Positions 17,054-26,679 are shown, counted from the stretch's first letter. The stretch: 64,000 nucleotides of DNA from Pirellula staleyi DSM 6068 (GCF_000025185.1 NC_013720.1:124001-188000), one strand, 5' to 3'. Notes: generated by a model from the letters alone, not told the origin. Numbers and translations: made by a program.

Positions 17054-20000
17054 TTACTCAATGCCCATCGCTCCTGCTGGAGGAATTTGCGTTCCACCCA
17101 CTTGTCCCAAACGGCTCGAAGGAAGGAAGCGTGGCTCGATAGCAAACTGCAATCCAACGTTGTCGCGGCTGGCATCAAACGTGAACCCGAGACGAATCAA
17201 AAACGATTCGCCAATCCGCGTGACACCAAAATTCTGTCCAATGTTGCCGGTGTCGGAGAGATCGAAGTAAGCACCTCCGGTGAGGATCCACTTCTCGCTC
17301 ATGCGGTAGCTCAGCGACGAAGCAACCACGTTGCTGCTGATCGGACCTTCGGTCGAGCGAATCCCAAAATAAGCCGATCCGTACTCGGGCCGGCTGAGCA
17401 CACCACCCAGGGTGACTTGCTTCAGCCCTTGGCTAAAGACGTCGGCATAGCCATCGGAGAGAATCGTCAAGCGATCCCCAATGTGCCAGCGGAAGTCGTA
17501 ATCGAGCATCCCCAGCTCTTCGCCAAAATTATCCCGCTCTGCTTCGGGGAAGAAGACCGCATCGACGTCGAGCACAATCCAGTCGACGATACGTTCCTGA
17601 CCGGCCAGTCCCCGTTTGGTTTGCCAGCGCTGTTTAATGCCCAGTCGCACTTGCAGCTGATCGTCGGCAATTTCCGTCGAAGGGGAAGTGACACTCCCTT
17701 GCAAGTTGCTACGCAGGGCATAGTAGCGCTCGTCGAACTCGGTGGGGACGAATGTCCCTTGCGCTTGGCCAAACGTGTTGACTGCCATCCGGCGGCGGAA
17801 GTGTTCGGTCGCATCGTCGTCGAGCGCATCATACAGCGGAAGCTCGTCGATATCTTGCGACGCATCGGCGTAGAGGAACTCGGCCTCGTACACAATTTTG
17901 TGGGACAAACCGTTGAGATTCAGCAGTTCGCTTTGAATCGTGGGGTCGGCTTTCCAGACCGGAAGACTGGCGCGGACACCGGTTTGGGCATAGCCCCGTA
18001 GCAAATCTTCGCCGGTCAGATCCTCGCCCCAGTAGGCGACTTCGCCGAGCAGATAAGGGACGATCTTCACCGGCCCCACATCGATCGGCATATCAATCTC
18101 TTGACGCGACACTCCGCGCACCCCTTCACGTTCTGCTTCCCAAGCGAGCGGGCTGTACGAAGCAAAATCGGCCGGCGCAACGGGGGTCGACGAGGTCTCT
18201 AAACGGCCGTAGCCGATCTGAGAGTGGGCATGCCAGGTGAGCTTGTCAAACAGCAGCGACTCCCCAATCCAGAAATGATCGAAGCGGGGCAACCACTCGG
18301 TTTGCGTGAAGAAATCGTTGGGGCGCACGTCGGTCGTGAGGCTCCACGAGCGATTGTCGGTGAGCTTTTTGAGCTCGACACCGGTTGTTTGATCTTTGAG
18401 CGTGTCCCACTCGAGTTCGTAGTACTGCTCGAGGAAGTTGCGGTCGCTAATGAGCCCTACTTCCGCCGAGAACTGATAACCGTCGGGCAAAATATGGCGG
18501 TGATTGGCCAGCACGCGACCACGGAGGTCGGCTTCGGGGACGATATCAAAACGATCGGCCCCGAGGATATCGAGTCCGCTGTCGTGGAGCCCCCAGGCGT
18601 CGATAAAGCCCCGATAAGGACCGGGAAAACCGAGCAGTGTATCCCCTTCGTACTTGAAGTTGGTTCCCAGCGCCAAACCACGCTCGCTCAGGAAGTCGTT
18701 CGAAAGACTCCAGCGTGTCCCTTCGGGAGGCTGACGAATTCCCAGGAGCTGATACATGTCGAGATCGACCAAAAACTGCTGACCAAAAACCCGATCGCTT
18801 TTGATGCGGACCCGGTCGACATAGTAGGTCGGCTTCGTCAGGTCGGTTGCCAGCACCGGCCAGTAGAAGACCGGAACGCCAGCGAGGTAGATATAGTTGT
18901 CGCGTGATTCCGCCAGCAGTTGATGATCGATTTGTGCTTCGCCAGTTTGCGGATCGACCATCGGCTGACCGGTAAACGGATCGATTGCCGGCGTTTGGAC
19001 GTCGGTGACGTTCACGTTCTGAGCCTGGAACCAGTAGCGCGGCACACCGAGTCGGCTGCTGGTGAGGGCCGCGCCGTAGGCCTCGAATCGCTGACGATCG
19101 ATTTGCTGCAGCACTTCGGCCTTGAGTCGCAGCAGTCCCTGATATTCTTCCACAGGGGTGAGCATCTCGGCGCCGAGCACCACACCGTACTCTTGCCGGA
19201 CGTTGTAGTACATCCGATCGGCGTAGATCACCCGATCCCCTTGGCGGAACGTGATGTTCCCTTCGAGGTAGAACTCCATCGGGCCGTCGTTGGTATTGGC
19301 ACTTCCCCCCTGCTGATTCATGTTCAGCTGTGGCGACCAGACCACCAGCCGATCGGTGCTGATCGTGACATTGCCCAGCTGATCGATGCCGTAGATCTGT
19401 ATTTCGACGCCTGAGGTGGCAATCGTCACTCGTTCGTTGCGCTCGGGATCGTTGAACGAGCGAGCATTCCAGCGGGTGCTGCTACGCGGACGAATTTGCA
19501 CGCGGCGGCCGCCGGTCGCCATCAAGTCGCGAGGATTCGACTGTTCGGGACTCGGAGGGGCGATCTCTTCGGTGCGATACTGTGCTTGAACGACGGTTCC
19601 TTGAGCCTCTTGCTGACGCAGTTCGAGACCGCGCGAGAAGATCTCGGGCTTCACCGTCGGCTCTTGAGGTGGAGCAACTGGCAAGCTCATCTGGATGCCC
19701 GCAGTCGTTTGAAAACGGCCGATCCAGATTCGATCGACGAGCGTTTGCTTCGCCTCGTGGGTCACAGCATGCGGATTGCCTCGATGCCCAAATTCGACCT
19801 GCACGTTCCCTTCGAAGTAGCCGATCACGCGGCTCGGCTGTCCGCTATAGATCTCGGCCCGATCGATCCAGAGGACCGCTTCATCCCCTTGCGCGCTGGC
19901 ATCTCCTTGCGTCAGCTTGGCGGCTCCCTTGAGGAGCCAAACTTCGTATTTCCCTTGTGTCCAGTGGGTGGCTGTGGTGGCAGAGATCGCAATCGGAAAC

Positions 20001-20329
20001 TGCGCGTCGCCGACAGGTAGCTCGATCTCGGCCACGGCAGGTGCCGCGCACAGGAGCGTGAGTACGAAAACGACAGCCGCCAAAAAATGATGCAGACTTT
20101 GGCTCAAGCTGCGTGGTGCAAAAGGTCGAACTAACGGCCCAGACGAGTGACGCGAGGAAGTCGCAGCGAAGTTCTCTGGGCGCGCGACGAGAGCGGGCTC
20201 GCGCGGGGCGCGAGCAATTGGTAGCGGTTTGCTACCGGCACTCTGGTTCTTCGAGCGACAGGAAGTGATCAGCGTACTGGCATCCTTGCCACGAGCAGAC
20301 ACATGTTGCAAATCGCTTGCGGCGACCAT
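17054..20329 (-). CDS. lptD: LptD-like outer-membrane assembly protein (OstA)
   Basis: 1091 residues. An unusual ~75-residue basic N-terminus precedes a signal-like hydrophobic segment (FLAAVVFVLTLLCAAPAVAE), so the real start may be an internal TTG close to it; I kept ATG at 20329. After it comes an OstA/LptA-like beta-jellyroll region (LKGAAKLTQGDASAQGDEAV, RVIGYFEGNVQVEF, GNITFRQGDRVIYADRMYY). The C-terminal ~600 residues are rich in alternating aromatic strands and include the LptD-type segment YLAGVPVFYWPV, consistent with a beta barrel. In Gram-negative bacteria LptD inserts lipopolysaccharide at the outer leaflet. Its presence supports a true outer membrane here; the cargo in planctomycetes is not settled. 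Confidence 0.82.
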   Translation of the reverse strand: MVAASDLQHVSARGKDASTLITSCRSKNQSAGSKPLPIARAPREPALVARPENFAATSSRHSSGPLVRPFAPRSLSQSLHHFLAAVVFVLTLLCAAPAVAEIELPVGDAQFPIAISATTATHWTQGKYEVWLLKGAAKLTQGDASAQGDEAVLWIDRAEIYSGQPSRVIGYFEGNVQVEFGHRGNPHAVTHEAKQTLVDRIWIGRFQTTAGIQMSLPVAPPQEPTVKPEIFSRGLELRQQEAQGTVVQAQYRTEEIAPPSPEQSNPRDLMATGGRRVQIRPRSSTRWNARSFNDPERNERVTIATSGVEIQIYGIDQLGNVTISTDRLVVWSPQLNMNQQGGSANTNDGPMEFYLEGNITFRQGDRVIYADRMYYNVRQEYGVVLGAEMLTPVEEYQGLLRLKAEVLQQIDRQRFEAYGAALTSSRLGVPRYWFQAQNVNVTDVQTPAIDPFTGQPMVDPQTGEAQIDHQLLAESRDNYIYLAGVPVFYWPVLATDLTKPTYYVDRVRIKSDRVFGQQFLVDLDMYQLLGIRQPPEGTRWSLSNDFLSERGLALGTNFKYEGDTLLGFPGPYRGFIDAWGLHDSGLDILGADRFDIVPEADLRGRVLANHRHILPDGYQFSAEVGLISDRNFLEQYYELEWDTLKDQTTGVELKKLTDNRSWSLTTDVRPNDFFTQTEWLPRFDHFWIGESLLFDKLTWHAHSQIGYGRLETSSTPVAPADFASYSPLAWEAEREGVRGVSRQEIDMPIDVGPVKIVPYLLGEVAYWGEDLTGEDLLRGYAQTGVRASLPVWKADPTIQSELLNLNGLSHKIVYEAEFLYADASQDIDELPLYDALDDDATEHFRRRMAVNTFGQAQGTFVPTEFDERYYALRSNLQGSVTSPSTEIADDQLQVRLGIKQRWQTKRGLAGQERIVDWIVLDVDAVFFPEAERDNFGEELGMLDYDFRWHIGDRLTILSDGYADVFSQGLKQVTLGGVLSRPEYGSAYFGIRSTEGPISSNVVASSLSYRMSEKWILTGGAYFDLSDTGNIGQNFGVTRIGESFLIRLGFTFDASRDNVGLQFAIEPRFLPSSRLGQVGGTQIPPAGAMGIE

Positions 20330-20523
20330 CGCGTGGCGACAGCTAGAAGCAGCTGCGTCACATGATCGTCCCTAAGCGCACACGCCGAGCCCTTCGCGAA
20401 ACAGCTCCGCGAACTCTGGGCGCGCACGACCCCAAGCGGGCGGGATTCTAGCTACGTGTCGCTTCGGCGACAAGGCAGAAAGATGCCGCCGACGGTTTCC
20501 GTAAGTTGCTCTTTGACAGCCAC

Positions 20524-21873
20524 TTACGACTTCACGCTAGCACGCGACGGCCAAGAAAGTGCAGCGACGGCAACCAGTGCGGCGACCGGCATCGCGGGGG
20601 CACGCATCCGCAGATTGGTCCAGTAGAAGGTGTGAATCGCCAGCAGTGATAGCGGTAGCAGTAGCGCCAAGAGCCACGAAAACTGGCGATAGCAACCATC
20701 GCGAATCAGCTTCCACAGCCCCACGATCGCGAGCCCCGCCAGGCAGGTGTACCAGACGGCAACCGCATAGCGGGCCAGCTGTGCGGCGAGCGATTCGTTC
20801 TCCACGAGCTGATGGGGGAGTGGGCTGATCAGCTGCCACCAGCGATGGAGCGTCGCGCGGACGAGCCCCGCTGGATTGTCGCGCATGGTTTGGATCGCCA
20901 GGTCGCGGCAATGACGATCCATCGCCATTTCGAGCGGCATGATCGCTTCGCCCCGCTGCTGGGGAACCGCTGCCATGATGACGCGCTGATCTTCGCGCCG
21001 GAGGGTTTGCTGCTCGGCAAGCTCCCTCAGCTGCGCGTCGAGACGGTCGCTCTTCCACGGCACCGGCGACGTGGAGGTGGCGAGATGCTGGTAGTACTCC
21101 TCGTTATTGCCCAGTAGCAGCGTGTAGCCACCATGCGTGGTGGTGACGATCACGCGATGAAACTGAAAGTAGTTTTGGAGCACCCACGGACAGAGGACCA
21201 GCATGCTGGTGCTGGCGACGAGCACTAGTTCGGCCACTGTTTGCCGCCGCGAGTTTCCAGCAATGCTACCGAAAATCAGCTGCCACAGCAGGAGCATCGC
21301 AACGAGCGCCAGCCAGGGCAAAAACGTGGGACGACACAGGATCGCGAGCCCAAAGAGAATTCCGAGCAGAACCACCAGCGTGATGCGGCGAGTTCGATTC
21401 TGGCTGGTCGCTTCATACTGCACAGCCACAAAAATCAGAAGCGCGGCGAGGAATGTCGCCAAGGTTTCGGTCATCACGAGGGCTTGCTGACGGAGCAAAA
21501 TCGGATCGCAGAGAACGATCATCGCAGCGAGTATCGCTAAAGCATCCGAAGCCAGTAGCTTCCGCGCAATGCCGTAAGTGAGCAGCACCGTACTCGTGCC
21601 CAGCAGCAGATGCAGCGCAAAGAGGGCGCTGGTAACCGACGCATCGGTCGGCGCGAGGATCGCAATTAGCCAGGGATAAAGCGGTGGCCGAAAGGCAGTG
21701 GGATGCACGCTCCCCGACTCGTGTTTTAGCGAATAAACGCCTGTTTGGCGGAGATTTTCGGCGATTTGACGATAGGCGTCGGGATCCGCATCGAGGCTGG
21801 CGCGCTGCAGGTAGAGAGTTGCGCCGCGAACCAGTAGCGAGAGCCCAACGAGCAGCCAGAGGATATTTCGCAT
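20524..21873 (-). CDS. Membrane glycosyltransferase, PMT/ArnT-like (GT-C fold)
   Basis: 449 residues with about ten hydrophobic segments. The first periplasmic loop carries Asp-rich and aromatic residues (DADPDAYRQIAENLRQTGVY) and FRPPLYPW, the pattern of polyprenyl-phosphate-sugar dependent glycosyltransferases such as PMT, ArnT and their relatives (PF13231-like). It would transfer a sugar from a lipid carrier to a lipid, protein or glycan on the outer face of the inner membrane. The acceptor is unknown. Ends 194 bases before the lptD-like gene on the same strand, a suggestive but unproved envelope link. Confidence 0.8.
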   Translation of the reverse strand: MRNILWLLVGLSLLVRGATLYLQRASLDADPDAYRQIAENLRQTGVYSLKHESGSVHPTAFRPPLYPWLIAILAPTDASVTSALFALHLLLGTSTVLLTYGIARKLLASDALAILAAMIVLCDPILLRQQALVMTETLATFLAALLIFVAVQYEATSQNRTRRITLVVLLGILFGLAILCRPTFLPWLALVAMLLLWQLIFGSIAGNSRRQTVAELVLVASTSMLVLCPWVLQNYFQFHRVIVTTTHGGYTLLLGNNEEYYQHLATSTSPVPWKSDRLDAQLRELAEQQTLRREDQRVIMAAVPQQRGEAIMPLEMAMDRHCRDLAIQTMRDNPAGLVRATLHRWWQLISPLPHQLVENESLAAQLARYAVAVWYTCLAGLAIVGLWKLIRDGCYRQFSWLLALLLPLSLLAIHTFYWTNLRMRAPAMPVAALVAVAALSWPSRASVKS

Positions 21874-21977
21874 AACAAAAAAAGTAGCTGCTCGGCGGAG
21901 TTGTTACTGGCAGAGTCGCGCGTCCCTAGCTGTCGGCTTCGACCTGAGCTATTCCGTTCCGCTGGGTCGCCGATGGT

Positions 21978-22907
21978 TTACTCGTTCGATGCTGCTTTGC
22001 TCTCTGCTTCAGACTCGAGAATGCGGCGTGCTTTCTCAATCTCTGCCATTTTCGCGTCGTCGACTTCCGGATATTGGGCGTTGAGGTCGTCGATCGTTTT
22101 CGTGATCACCCGGGCGACAATCGCGCGGCTGACCCACTTGTGATCGGCTGGGACCACGTACCAAGGTGCATGCTTGGTGCTGGTGGCCTCGAGCGCCTCC
22201 TCGTAAGCCGCTTGATAGTCGTCCCAGTAGCCTCGCTCGGTAATATCGGACGGGGAAAACTTCCAGTACTTCTTCGGATCGGTCACACGCTCGAGAAACC
22301 GCTTGCGCTGCTCTTCTTTCGACACGTTGAGGAAGAACTTAAGGATTTTGGTGCCGTTGCGCGAGAGGTGCTCCTCGAAGCTGTTGATATCTTCGTAGCG
22401 ACCGTTCCAGAACTGGCGGTTCACTTTAGCGCCCGGAATGCGTTCGGTGTTCACGAGCTCGGGATGCACTTTCACGATCAGCACATCTTCGTAGTAGCTA
22501 CGATTGAAAATGCCGATCCGCCCACGTTCCGGGAGGACCTTCATGCAGCGCCACAAAAAGTTGTGATCGAGCTCTTCGGCCGAAGGATGCTTGAAGCTGT
22601 AGACCTGGCAGCCTTGCGGGTTCACGCCGCGAAGCACATGTTTGATCGTCCCATCTTTACCCGCCGCATCCATCGCTTGCAGGATGATGAGGACGCTCCA
22701 CGAATCGCTGGCGTAGAGTCGCTCTTGCGCATCGGCCAGTTCGGCGGCGTTTTCCGCGAGCACATCCTCGGCAAACTTTTTGCGTTCCGCTTTGGGAACT
22801 TTGCTATCACCGGCCCAAGCAGGATCACAATGCTTGAGCCTGAACTTCTTCCCCGGTTCGACTTGAAAACGCTGGATCAATTTGTCGATGGTGGGGAAGT
22901 TTGGCAT
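21978..22907 (-). CDS. Polyphosphate kinase 2 family protein (PPK2)
   Basis: 309 residues from ATG at 22907. Phosphorylates nucleotides from inorganic polyphosphate in the cytoplasm. Walker A appears as MDAAGKDGTIKHV; Walker B and lid residues as GRIGIFNRSYYEDVLIVKVH; the substrate segment KHPSAEELDHNFLWR is also typical. The sequence most resembles the polyphosphate:nucleotide phosphotransferase branch (TIGR03709-like), usually AMP or ADP as acceptor. It follows the NagB/PIG-L fusion gene by 60 bases. The very C-terminus is charged (EKARRILESEAESKAASNE) and probably disordered. Confidence 0.92.
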   Translation of the reverse strand: MPNFPTIDKLIQRFQVEPGKKFRLKHCDPAWAGDSKVPKAERKKFAEDVLAENAAELADAQERLYASDSWSVLIILQAMDAAGKDGTIKHVLRGVNPQGCQVYSFKHPSAEELDHNFLWRCMKVLPERGRIGIFNRSYYEDVLIVKVHPELVNTERIPGAKVNRQFWNGRYEDINSFEEHLSRNGTKILKFFLNVSKEEQRKRFLERVTDPKKYWKFSPSDITERGYWDDYQAAYEEALEATSTKHAPWYVVPADHKWVSRAIVARVITKTIDDLNAQYPEVDDAKMAEIEKARRILESEAESKAASNE

Positions 22908-22967
22908 GCGTGATGAGCACCTCGAAAAAAGGAGCGTGGCGGGTATCGCACACGCCATATCAAACCA

Positions 22968-24860
22968 CTAGATCGGGACGCCATTCCAGCGCGTGAAGGC
23001 TTCCATGGCATAGTACTCAGGAAGCCCGACCTGATTGAATCGATCAGCGGTTCCCTTGTTGCGGTCTTCAGCACGCTGCCAGAATTCGCGAGGATCGCTG
23101 CCGGGAAAGAGCGCCTCATCCTTTTGGCTTTGATGCATGAAGATTGCTTTGCGTTTCTGCAGGATATCGCCGGGCGAAAGTGGCACGGTGATCTCGATTT
23201 CGTGCAGCTCGTACTCCTGCCACGCACCACGATACAGCAGCGCTTCGGGGCGCGAGCCTTTGGCGGCTTCGATTTCGAGCAAGGCGCGGAAAATCGCCTG
23301 CGCACAAACGCGGTGGGTGCCGTGCGGATCGCTGAGATCCCCTGCAATATAAACCTGCTGCGGATCGACCTTTTCGATCAGCTCGCGAATGATGCGTGTG
23401 TCTTCGTCGCTGATCGGCTTCTTGGCAATCGTGCCGGTGTGATAGAAGGGCAAATCGAGGTTGTGAAGATGCTCTTCCTTACAGCCGACTTTGTAGGCCC
23501 CCGCTTTGGCTTCGCCCCAGCGGATCAGACCTTTGATTTTCAGAACGCAATCGATATCGGGCTGACCGGGTGTTTTTCCCTTCAGCGAATCGACCACCGC
23601 CGCTTCCACATGCTTCGAGCGTTCTTGATCGATGTTAAAGATGCGGTTGTATTCGGTCACCATATCAGCGATACGCACCGCGTCGTGATCGAACACGGCG
23701 ATGTTGCCGCTGGTCATGTAGGCGATGTGCACTTCGTGTCCATCTTCGACCAGGCGAATCAGCGTGCCACCCATGCTGATCACGTCGTCGTCGGGGTGAG
23801 GACTGAAGCAGATCACACGCTTCTTTTCCTTGCCGGCCGGGTGATAGTTGATGGTGTCCATCAGCTGCGAAAAGACCCGGTGGGCCACTTTCGGAGCGGG
23901 GCCGTGATGGCGAAGCAAATGGTGCAGGTTGTGCTGGCGGAAATCGTCGTCGGCCAGTTTCAGAAGCGATTTGCCGGTCTTATCGCAGAGCCAAATGCAG
24001 GCCCGCTTGATCATTTGATCGGTCCACTCGGTCTTGCCGAGGGCCCAAGGGGTTTCGCTCGAGGTGAGCTTGCAAGCGGCTGCGGTGTCGACGAGCACGG
24101 TGGCATCGGTGTGCTCTTGCAGGTAGGAAGCGGGAACGCGCGGCGTGACGCTTCCTTCGGTCAGTTCCTTGATGATCCCTGCTTTGTGTTCACCGAGCGC
24201 CAGGAGCAGAATCTTACGAGCTTCAAAGATGGTCCCGAGGCCCATCGTGATAGCCTGCGTCGGAACGTTCCACTCGCCAAAGAAGTCGCTCGCAGCAGCG
24301 CGACGTGTCACGGGATCGAGCGTGCACAAGCGTGTGCGGCTGTTGCGCGAGCTGAACGGCTCGTTGAAGCCGATGTGACCATTGCGGCCGATGCCGAGGA
24401 TCACAATATCGAGCCCCCCTGCCCGTTCGATCGCCGATTCGTAGTCGCGGCAGTAGTTATCGATTTCAGCGGGGGACACATCGCCCCGTGGGATGTGGAT
24501 ATTCTCGGCCGGGATATTCACGTGGCGGAAGAAGTTTTCGTTCATCCACTGGTGATAGCTTTGGAAGGCGTCGGGCGCGAGTCCGTAGTATTCATCGAGG
24601 TTGAATGTGATGACGCCCGAGAAATCGAGCCCTTCTTCGCGATGCAGACGAATCAGTTCGCGATAAACACCGGTCGGCGTGCTGCCGGTGGGGAGTCCGA
24701 GAACGGCGTTTTGACCGAGCGCGTTGCGCTCGCTGATCACACCGGCAACAATGCGTGCCACATGTCGGGCGAGATCTTCAGCCGACTCGAACACGTAGGT
24801 GGATAGATTAGTACCAGGAGCCCGGCGGGCTTTGGTCGACGCTTGCACCGAAATCGCCAT
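22968..24860 (-). CDS. Glucosamine-6-phosphate deaminase-like / PIG-L deacetylase fusion
   Basis: 630 residues from ATG at 24860 in two domains. Residues about 15-275 are NagB-like: the substrate loop LPTGSTPTGVY, FNLDEYYGL (about 86-94) and GIGRNGHIGFNEP (156-168) hold the catalytic Asp/His/Glu. Residues about 345-620 are a PIG-L/LmbE zinc deacetylase with PHPDDD (354-359) and a later H in the DPHGTHRVCA segment as metal ligands. NagB converts glucosamine 6-phosphate to fructose 6-phosphate and ammonia; PIG-L enzymes remove N-acetyl groups from GlcNAc-type substrates. A two-step amino-sugar enzyme is the natural reading, and such fusions also occur in Bacteroidetes. PPK2 follows closely. Confidence 0.9.
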   Translation of the reverse strand: MAISVQASTKARRAPGTNLSTYVFESAEDLARHVARIVAGVISERNALGQNAVLGLPTGSTPTGVYRELIRLHREEGLDFSGVITFNLDEYYGLAPDAFQSYHQWMNENFFRHVNIPAENIHIPRGDVSPAEIDNYCRDYESAIERAGGLDIVILGIGRNGHIGFNEPFSSRNSRTRLCTLDPVTRRAAASDFFGEWNVPTQAITMGLGTIFEARKILLLALGEHKAGIIKELTEGSVTPRVPASYLQEHTDATVLVDTAAACKLTSSETPWALGKTEWTDQMIKRACIWLCDKTGKSLLKLADDDFRQHNLHHLLRHHGPAPKVAHRVFSQLMDTINYHPAGKEKKRVICFSPHPDDDVISMGGTLIRLVEDGHEVHIAYMTSGNIAVFDHDAVRIADMVTEYNRIFNIDQERSKHVEAAVVDSLKGKTPGQPDIDCVLKIKGLIRWGEAKAGAYKVGCKEEHLHNLDLPFYHTGTIAKKPISDEDTRIIRELIEKVDPQQVYIAGDLSDPHGTHRVCAQAIFRALLEIEAAKGSRPEALLYRGAWQEYELHEIEITVPLSPGDILQKRKAIFMHQSQKDEALFPGSDPREFWQRAEDRNKGTADRFNQVGLPEYYAMEAFTRWNGVPI

Positions 24861-25317
24861 CGAACTTTTTGCACCATTTGCGAGAAAGTAGTCTGCAACC
24901 GATGCCCGGGCGAGAGATTCGCGCCTCGGCATCCTCTCGTAAGCTCCCTAGTATGACCCGAAGGCAGCGCACTGCCAATTGCTACGGGGGTCATCTGGCT
25001 CGATAAAAAAGAGGTTTTCTCGGCCACTTCTTCTCATCTAGCGTCAACCTGCTGCGTAGCACACAGGGCTCGGCCACAGCTTTCGGCTCCCCGTGCGGGC
25101 CGTTATACTTGCGGAGCTAGGAAGCACGCCTCGCCACTCCGGACGACCTCAATCGCCCTTTAGTGGCAAGCATCATTCCCGCGAGAGCCGCAGCGTGGCG
25201 GTTGGTTTTCCATAAAATCAGCCCCGTCTGCGAAACTCCTCGGGCGAGGGGCGAGCTGTTCCCAGCCCCGACTGTCTCTTCCCGAGCCTCCTCACCACCT
25301 GCGAGATTCCGATCGCC
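24861..25317. other. Divergent intergenic region with nested hairpin
   Basis: 457 bases between the NagB/PIG-L gene (leftward) and the RicT-like gene (rightward). ATGACCC at 24953-24959 pairs with GGGTCAT at 24988-24994, enclosing an inner stem GGCAG (24963-24967) / CTGCC (24972-24976), so a cruciform or mRNA hairpin is possible about 95 bases upstream of the leftward gene. TATACT at 25104-25109 could be a rightward -10 element, but its -35 (TTTCGG) is poor. Confidence 0.45.
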
Positions 25318-26679
25318 ATGGGTCGCTACGTTGTCCGTTATGGCGCCACGCGTGCCCTGGGAATCTTTTCGACGCGCGGCAACGATCGCGTTGGTCGTAT
25401 GGCCAAGGTGATTGCGCGCACCCATCGCGGGCTCGAGGCGGCTGATGTTCTTTGCGAAGCGACCGACGAAGTTGCCACCCGTCTGGGCGATGCGCCGGGG
25501 GGACAAATCCTGCGCGAACTCTCGGCCGATGATGCCAACGAACTTGTGCACCTCCATGCCCGGGAGCGCAAAGAATTCGAGACCTGCCAAAAGCATGTCG
25601 AGCGACTCAAGTTGCAAATGCAGCTGATCGATATCGAGCATCTGTTTGGTGGCGAACGGATTGTCGTTTATTACCTGTCGGAAGATCGGGTCGATTTTCG
25701 CGATCTTGTGAAGGCGCTCGCCTCCGAGTTTCAAACCCGCATCGAAATGCGCCAGATTGGCGTGCGCGACGAAGCCAAACTGCTGGCCGACTACGGCGAT
25801 TGTGGCAAACCCCTCTGCTGCAACACGCATCTCAGCGAGATGCCGCCGGTCTCGATGAAAATGGCCAAGGTGCAGAAGGCAACGCTCGACCCCACAAAGA
25901 TTTCGGGGCGCTGTGGTCGGCTGAAATGCTGCCTCCGCTACGAGTACGACATCTACGAAGAGCTGATGAAAGATATGCCGCCGGTCGGCAGTGAAGTGGT
26001 GACCACCACCGGCCGGGCCCGCGTGCTGGGGCAAGAGATTCTGTCGCAGCAGCTGCTGGTGCAGATGGAAGATGGCCGGCGAATCATGATTCCGCTGACC
26101 GATGTGGTGACGGTGCTCAAGGCGGGGACTGGCAAGCGGACACGCGAGCCGTTTGGTCCGCCGCAGCCCGAAGGTGACGCCCCTGCAGAAGGACGCCGCG
26201 ATCAGCGGCGCGACTCGCGTCCGCCACGTGGCGACCGAAACCAGGCCGACCGACATTCAGCACCCACTGGCGAAAGTGAACCAGCGGCGAGCGATGCGCC
26301 TCCGGCAGAATCGACCGGCGAGCGACCAGCAGGCGAGCAGCCGAGACCACAGCGTGATCAGCAGCGCTCGGGAGATCGTCGGCCTCCGCAGCGTGGCGCC
26401 TATCAGCAGCGAGATTCGCAACAGCGCGATCCGCAACAGCGCGATCCGCAGCAGCGTGGTCCACAGCAGCGCGATGGCAATCGAGACGCCAATCGCGGCG
26501 CTCGACAGCCGCGCGAATTTGCCCCGGAGCTACAGCCCTCGGCAGACATCCCCCCAGCGACGACAACTCCACCTGAATCGATGCCTCGCGCGAGCGATTC
26601 GGAGAAACCTGCGGAGCTTCCGCCATCAGCCCCTCCAGCCCCAACTCCCGAGCCTGGAGCGGAAGACAAGTCCACCTGA
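25318..26679 (+). CDS. PSP1/RicT (YaaT)-like protein with Gln/Arg/Pro-rich tail
   Basis: 453 residues. The N-terminal ~270 residues form the PSP1 domain. Two cysteine groups, CGKPLCCNTHL and CGRLKCCLRYEYD, match the conserved clusters of RicT. In Bacillus RicT joins RicA and RicF in an Fe-S complex that stimulates RNase Y mRNA processing; here no ricA or ricF is nearby, so the role is by homology only. From about residue 275 the protein becomes disordered and rich in Gln, Arg, Pro and Asp, with a five-copy QQRDP-type pentapeptide repeat, a plausible RNA- or protein-binding tail. ATG at 25318 starts directly on the conserved GRYVVRYG segment. Confidence 0.87.
   Translation: MGRYVVRYGATRALGIFSTRGNDRVGRMAKVIARTHRGLEAADVLCEATDEVATRLGDAPGGQILRELSADDANELVHLHARERKEFETCQKHVERLKLQMQLIDIEHLFGGERIVVYYLSEDRVDFRDLVKALASEFQTRIEMRQIGVRDEAKLLADYGDCGKPLCCNTHLSEMPPVSMKMAKVQKATLDPTKISGRCGRLKCCLRYEYDIYEELMKDMPPVGSEVVTTTGRARVLGQEILSQQLLVQMEDGRRIMIPLTDVVTVLKAGTGKRTREPFGPPQPEGDAPAEGRRDQRRDSRPPRGDRNQADRHSAPTGESEPAASDAPPAESTGERPAGEQPRPQRDQQRSGDRRPPQRGAYQQRDSQQRDPQQRDPQQRGPQQRDGNRDANRGARQPREFAPELQPSADIPPATTTPPESMPRASDSEKPAELPPSAPPAPTPEPGAEDKST
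26404..26478 (+). repeat. Five 15-bp tandem repeats inside the RicT-like gene
   Basis: Units of the form CAACAGCGCGATCCG start at 26404, 26419, 26434, 26449 and 26464; the second and third are identical. They encode QQRDS, QQRDP, QQRDP, QQRGP and QQRDG. In-frame copy-number change would alter only the tail length. Confidence 0.9.

Noticed and set aside
23124-24806. 560-codon open frame on the plus strand
   Set aside because: Antisense to the NagB/PIG-L fusion, which has full catalytic motifs.
25117-26256. 379-codon open frame on the minus strand
   Set aside because: Opposite the RicT-like gene with its conserved cysteines.
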